Shown here: positions 6,020 through 7,921 of the stretch, piece by piece
Layout: every line of letters starts with the position of its first letter
How positions within the stretch are numbered: the stretch's first letter is position 1
DNA from: Treponema sp.
GTDB lineage: Bacteria > Spirochaetota > Spirochaetia > Treponematales > Breznakiellaceae
Direction: 5' to 3'
Assembly: GCA_031255615.1 (NCBI GenBank)
Contig: JAIRSD010000041.1
Coordinates: 1 to 7,921, forward strand
Length of the DNA stretch: 7,921 nucleotides
The notes under the pieces: model-generated
What the model was told of the DNA's origin: nothing
What the model saw: only the letters and a program-made list of their open reading frames with translations
The model's database searches: none
Program-made: the position numbers and the translations under genes

Positions 6020-6232
6020 TTTTTTGCGGCGGAGCCGCAAAAAACCGGGCTATCCAGGGCTCCGCTTCGCTCCGGCCCCGCCTGCGGCGTGGCTGCTTCG
6101 CACCCTTCCTATCCCTTGCGCGGGCGGAAGCCGTACCGATACCGGCACGGCTTCCGCCTTCAAGCCGGCGCACCTCCGGCGCGCCGGCTCAAGCATCTTC
6201 CCCGCGGCGTGGAGTTTCGCTCCGCGAAACTC
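6020..6232 (-). repeat. Modular palindromic intergenic repeat, copy B (inverted)
   Basis: Read on the minus strand, the order matches copies A and C. First is GAGTTTCGC-GGA-GCGAAACTC (6232-6212), then a 9-bp stem with arms AGCCGGCGC and GCGCCGGCT (6189-6163), then a 12-bp stem with arms GGCGGAAGCCGT and ACGGCTTCCGCC (6158-6123). The core follows from GCGCAAGGGATAG to ATAGCCCGGT (6121-6044), and last an 11-bp stem TTTTTTGCGGC/GCCGCAAAAAA with a three-base loop (6044-6020). The core contains GCGAAGC twice and closely matches copy C. It lies between the two divergent promoters, where it could separate or affect them. That is a guess from position only. Confidence 0.8.
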
Positions 6233-6316
6233 AGAAAAACCGCGCCCCGCAGCGTTTTGCCCCGGCCCCTCCTCCCCTGTTTCAAAATCCGACCGGGAGG
6301 CCGGGGCCGCCAACCG

Positions 6317-6331
6317 GCCTTCTAGGAAGGC
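6317..6331. promoter_or_regulatory. 15-base palindrome at the ltaE promoter
   Basis: GCCTTC-TAG-GAAGGC is a perfect 6-bp inverted repeat. It covers the place where a -35 box would lie for the -10 at 6344. It could be an operator, but its spacers are full of palindromes and this may be another of them. Confidence 0.3.
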
Positions 6332-6340
6332 TGCGGCCCG

Positions 6341-6349
6341 TGCTATGAT
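6341..6349 (+). promoter_or_regulatory. Extended -10 promoter of ltaE
   Basis: TGCTATGAT combines the extended -10 TG with a -10 hexamer one base from consensus. No good -35 lies 17 bases upstream, which extended -10 promoters tolerate. The expected 5' leader of about 50 bases is GC-rich and can fold (GGGGC 6358-6362 with GCCCC 6367-6371). Confidence 0.5.
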
Positions 6350-6408
6350 CCCCCCGCGGGGCGCCGGCCCCGGAATCCCCAGGCCAGGGCAGCAAGAAGG
6401 AGGGTCCC

Positions 6409-7512
6409 ATGAACACCGAAAAAGCCGGGAAGATCCCCGCGGGGGAGGAACGCCGCCCCGCGCCCCCTGCCGGGCGCCGCATCGATCTCCGCAGCGACAC
6501 CGTCACCCTGCCCACGGCGGAAATGCGGGAGGCCATGGCCGCTGCGGAGCTGGGGGACGATGTGTACGGGGACGACCCCACCATGAACCGGCTTACGGAA
6601 CTGGCGGCCCGGACCCTGGGAAAGGAGGCGGCCCTCTTTGTGCCCTCGGGGACCATGGGGAACCAGCTCTGCATTATGACCCATACCCGGCCGGGAAACG
6701 AGATTATCGTCGGGGCCGCCAGCCACATTGTCTGCCACGAGGCGGGGGCGGCGGCCAGGCTTTCCGGGGCCGCCTACGCCCTGGTGGACAATCCCGATCA
6801 CCAGATCCATGCCGCCGATGTCCGCCGCCTGGTCCGGCCCGGCGGGAATGTCCACTACCCCGCAACCGCCCTGCTCTGCCTGGAAAACGCCCTGGGGGAC
6901 GGGAACGTGGTACCCCTGGAGGAGATGCGGGCCGCCGCCGGCGCGGCCCATGAACGGGGCCTCAAGGTTCATTTGGACGGGGCCCGGATCTTCAACGCCG
7001 CCCTGGCCCTGGGAGTCCCCGTCCGGGACATAGCCGCCTGCGCCGATTCGGTCATGTTCTGCGTGTCCAAGGGGCTCTGCGCCCCCGTCGGTTCCCTGGT
7101 CTGCGGTTCGGCGGAATTTGTAGAACGGGCCCGGTACAACCGGAAGATCCTGGGGGGCGGCCTCCGGCAGGCCGGGGTGCTGGCCGCCTGCGGCATCGTC
7201 GCCCTGGAAAAGATGACCGCCCGTCTGGCGGAGGATCACGAGAACGCCCGCCTCCTGGGGGAATACCTCGCCGCGATTCCGGGAATCCAGGTGGACCGGG
7301 AGAAGATCCGAATCAACATGGTGTTCTGGAGCGCCTCCATCCCCGGCTTTGACGACGACGCCTTTCGGGCCTTCATGGAGCGGCGGCGCGTCATCATCGG
7401 CGAGGGCGGCCCGGCGGGGGAGTACCGTTTTGTTACCCACCGCGGCGTATCCCGGGAAGACATCGGCGCGGCGGCGGCGGCGCTGCGGGACTATGTAAGC
7501 GGTCTGGCGTAG
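6409..7512 (+). CDS. ltaE: Low-specificity L-threonine aldolase
   Basis: The product is a 367-residue PLP enzyme of fold type I. It cleaves L-threonine and L-allo-threonine to glycine and acetaldehyde. Landmarks are [13 protein letters not shown] (24-36), [10 protein letters not shown] (49-58), [11 protein letters not shown] (77-87), SHIVCHEAG (105-113), PLP-contacting D190 in [11 protein letters not shown], the Schiff-base lysine K221 in [13 protein letters not shown], and R253 in GGGLRQAG. Family members usually start a few residues before IDLRSDT; this one has about 23 extra residues (charged, then proline-rich). The ATG at 6409 is secure because AAGGAGGG lies at 6397-6404 and no later start is as good. 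The extension begins MNTEKAG, like the small ORF before hisC. The gene is divergent from the his operon with its own promoter. I see no functional link to histidine synthesis beyond amino acid metabolism. Substrate stereospecificity cannot be read from sequence. Confidence 0.93.
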   Translation: MNTEKAGKIPAGEERRPAPPAGRRIDLRSDTVTLPTAEMREAMAAAELGDDVYGDDPTMNRLTELAARTLGKEAALFVPSGTMGNQLCIMTHTRPGNEIIVGAASHIVCHEAGAAARLSGAAYALVDNPDHQIHAADVRRLVRPGGNVHYPATALLCLENALGDGNVVPLEEMRAAAGAAHERGLKVHLDGARIFNAALALGVPVRDIAACADSVMFCVSKGLCAPVGSLVCGSAEFVERARYNRKILGGGLRQAGVLAACGIVALEKMTARLAEDHENARLLGEYLAAIPGIQVDREKIRINMVFWSASIPGFDDDAFRAFMERRRVIIGEGGPAGEYRFVTHRGVSREDIGAAAAALRDYVSGLA

Positions 7513-7663
7513 ATTCCGGGCCGCCCGCCTCAAGCCCTAGCCAAAACAGGTGCGGAACAGCGGGAATCCGGCGAAGGCCCTGCCGGCAGGGATGCCGGCT
7601 GCCCGCGGACAAAAGCCGCCGCGGGGAGCGCGGCAACTCCGCAAGCGGCGATCCGCATGGATG
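7513..7663. other. Spacer downstream of ltaE
   Basis: No gene is visible. It contains the palindrome CCCTGCCGGCAGGG (7578-7591) and the overlapping hairpin GCCGGCA-GGGA-TGCCGGC (7582-7599), which resembles the hairpins that open the two tandem units further right. No hairpin is followed by a T-run, so no intrinsic ltaE terminator is seen. Confidence 0.5.
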
Positions 7664-7743
7664 GCCGGCAGGATGCCGGCTGTTTCTATTCCCTGGGGTT
7701 TTCGCGCAGCGAAAACCCCAGGCCCAAAAATGGCAGGGATGCC
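7664..7743 (+). repeat. Tandem palindromic unit 1
   Basis: This 80-base unit opens with GCCGGCA-GGA-TGCCGGC (7664-7680), followed by TGTTTCTATT. A perfect 14-bp hairpin with loop GCA comes next (7692-7705 with 7709-7722), then CCCAAAAATGGCAGGGATGCC. The following unit has the same order with changed stems. Confidence 0.75.
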
Positions 7744-7826
7744 GCCGACAGGATGTCGGCTGTTTCCATTTCATTGGAGTTTTTGCGCAGCAAAAACTCC
7801 GAAAGGCGAAAAACGGCATGGAGGCC
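7744..7826 (+). repeat. Tandem palindromic unit 2
   Basis: This unit of about 83 bases opens with GCCGACA-GGA-TGTCGGC (7744-7760), followed by TGTTTCCATT. An 11-bp hairpin GGAGTTTTTGC/GCAAAAACTCC with loop GCA comes next (7776-7800), then a segment like CGAAAAACGGCATGGAGGCC. The first stem differs from unit 1 by a compensating pair change (G-C to A-T). Its last segment is also the left arm and loop of the 13-bp stem that leads into copy C. Confidence 0.75.
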
Positions 7827-7921
7827 GTTTTTCGCCCGCGCAAGGGATAGGAGGGGTGCGGAGCAGCCACGGCGCGCAGCGCCGGGGCCGGAGGCGAAGC
7901 CGGAGCCCCGCATAGCCCGGT
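7776..7921 (+). repeat. Modular palindromic intergenic repeat, copy C (cut by window end)
   Basis: The order is the same as copies A and B: GCA-loop hairpin (7776-7800), a 13-bp stem (7805-7817 with 7824-7836, loop ATGGAG), then the core from GCGCAAGGGATAG (7838-7850) to ATAGCCCGGT (7912-7921). Inside the core are a bulged GGTGC-GGA-GCAGCC hairpin (7856-7868), GGCGC-GCA-GCGCC (7871-7883) and GGC-GAA-GCC (7893-7901). The 13-bp stem matches that of copy A except for paired changes near its base. Any trailing hairpin lies beyond the window. Confidence 0.8.

Noticed and set aside
6000..6953. 317-codon plus-strand frame overlapping copy B and ltaE
   Set aside because: It is out of frame with ltaE, is arginine-, proline- and glycine-rich, and begins in repeat sequence.
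7433..7915. Open frames on both strands over the right-hand repeats
   Set aside because: They translate tandem palindromes, giving repeated AAKTP or CAKTP-like peptides. Low stop frequency in GC-rich repeats explains them.
7664..7921. CRISPR array or integron attC sites
   Set aside because: The units lack identical repeats with unique spacers, and no cas genes or integrase are present. The hairpins also lack the conserved attC core ends.

Overview
This GC-rich bacterial window carries a six-gene histidine biosynthesis operon on the minus strand and, divergent from it, a threonine aldolase gene on the plus strand. The spaces between and around them are filled with palindromic repeats. There are no rRNA, tRNA, transposase or phage genes. 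I lean towards a GC-rich spirochaete of the Treponema type, from general resemblance of the proteins and the palindrome-rich spacers. That is an impression, not a proof.

Layout, left to right. Positions 1-292 hold repeat copy A and a short featureless spacer. The his operon runs leftwards from 5945 to 293: promoter, histidine leader peptide and attenuator, then hisG, hisB, hisH, hisF, a triple-domain hisA-hisI-hisE fusion, a possible 22-codon ORF, and hisC. The genes are packed with overlaps or short gaps. The 613-base divergent spacer (5796-6408) holds the his attenuator, both promoters and repeat copy B in inverted orientation. ltaE follows (6409-7512). Positions 7513-7921 are another palindrome-rich spacer ending in repeat copy C, which reaches the window edge.

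The operon encodes most of the path from PRPP and ATP to histidine: HisG, HisE and HisI, HisA, HisH with HisF, HisB, HisC. Histidinol dehydrogenase (hisD) and histidinol-phosphate phosphatase are absent and must lie elsewhere if the pathway is complete. Regulation looks like classical ribosome-mediated attenuation. A 10-residue leader peptide with three consecutive His codons is followed by mutually exclusive hairpins, and then by an intrinsic terminator whose T-run abuts the hisG ribosome binding site. The promoter is placed so that the transcript may begin at the leader AUG itself.

The most interesting items are the his attenuator, the HisA-HisI-HisE fusion, the glycine/alanine-rich insert in HisF that shares DNA words with the HisA-HisI linker, and a modular repeat family. 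Its hairpins mostly end in GNA triloops (often GCGNAGC) while their stems vary with matching changes on both arms.
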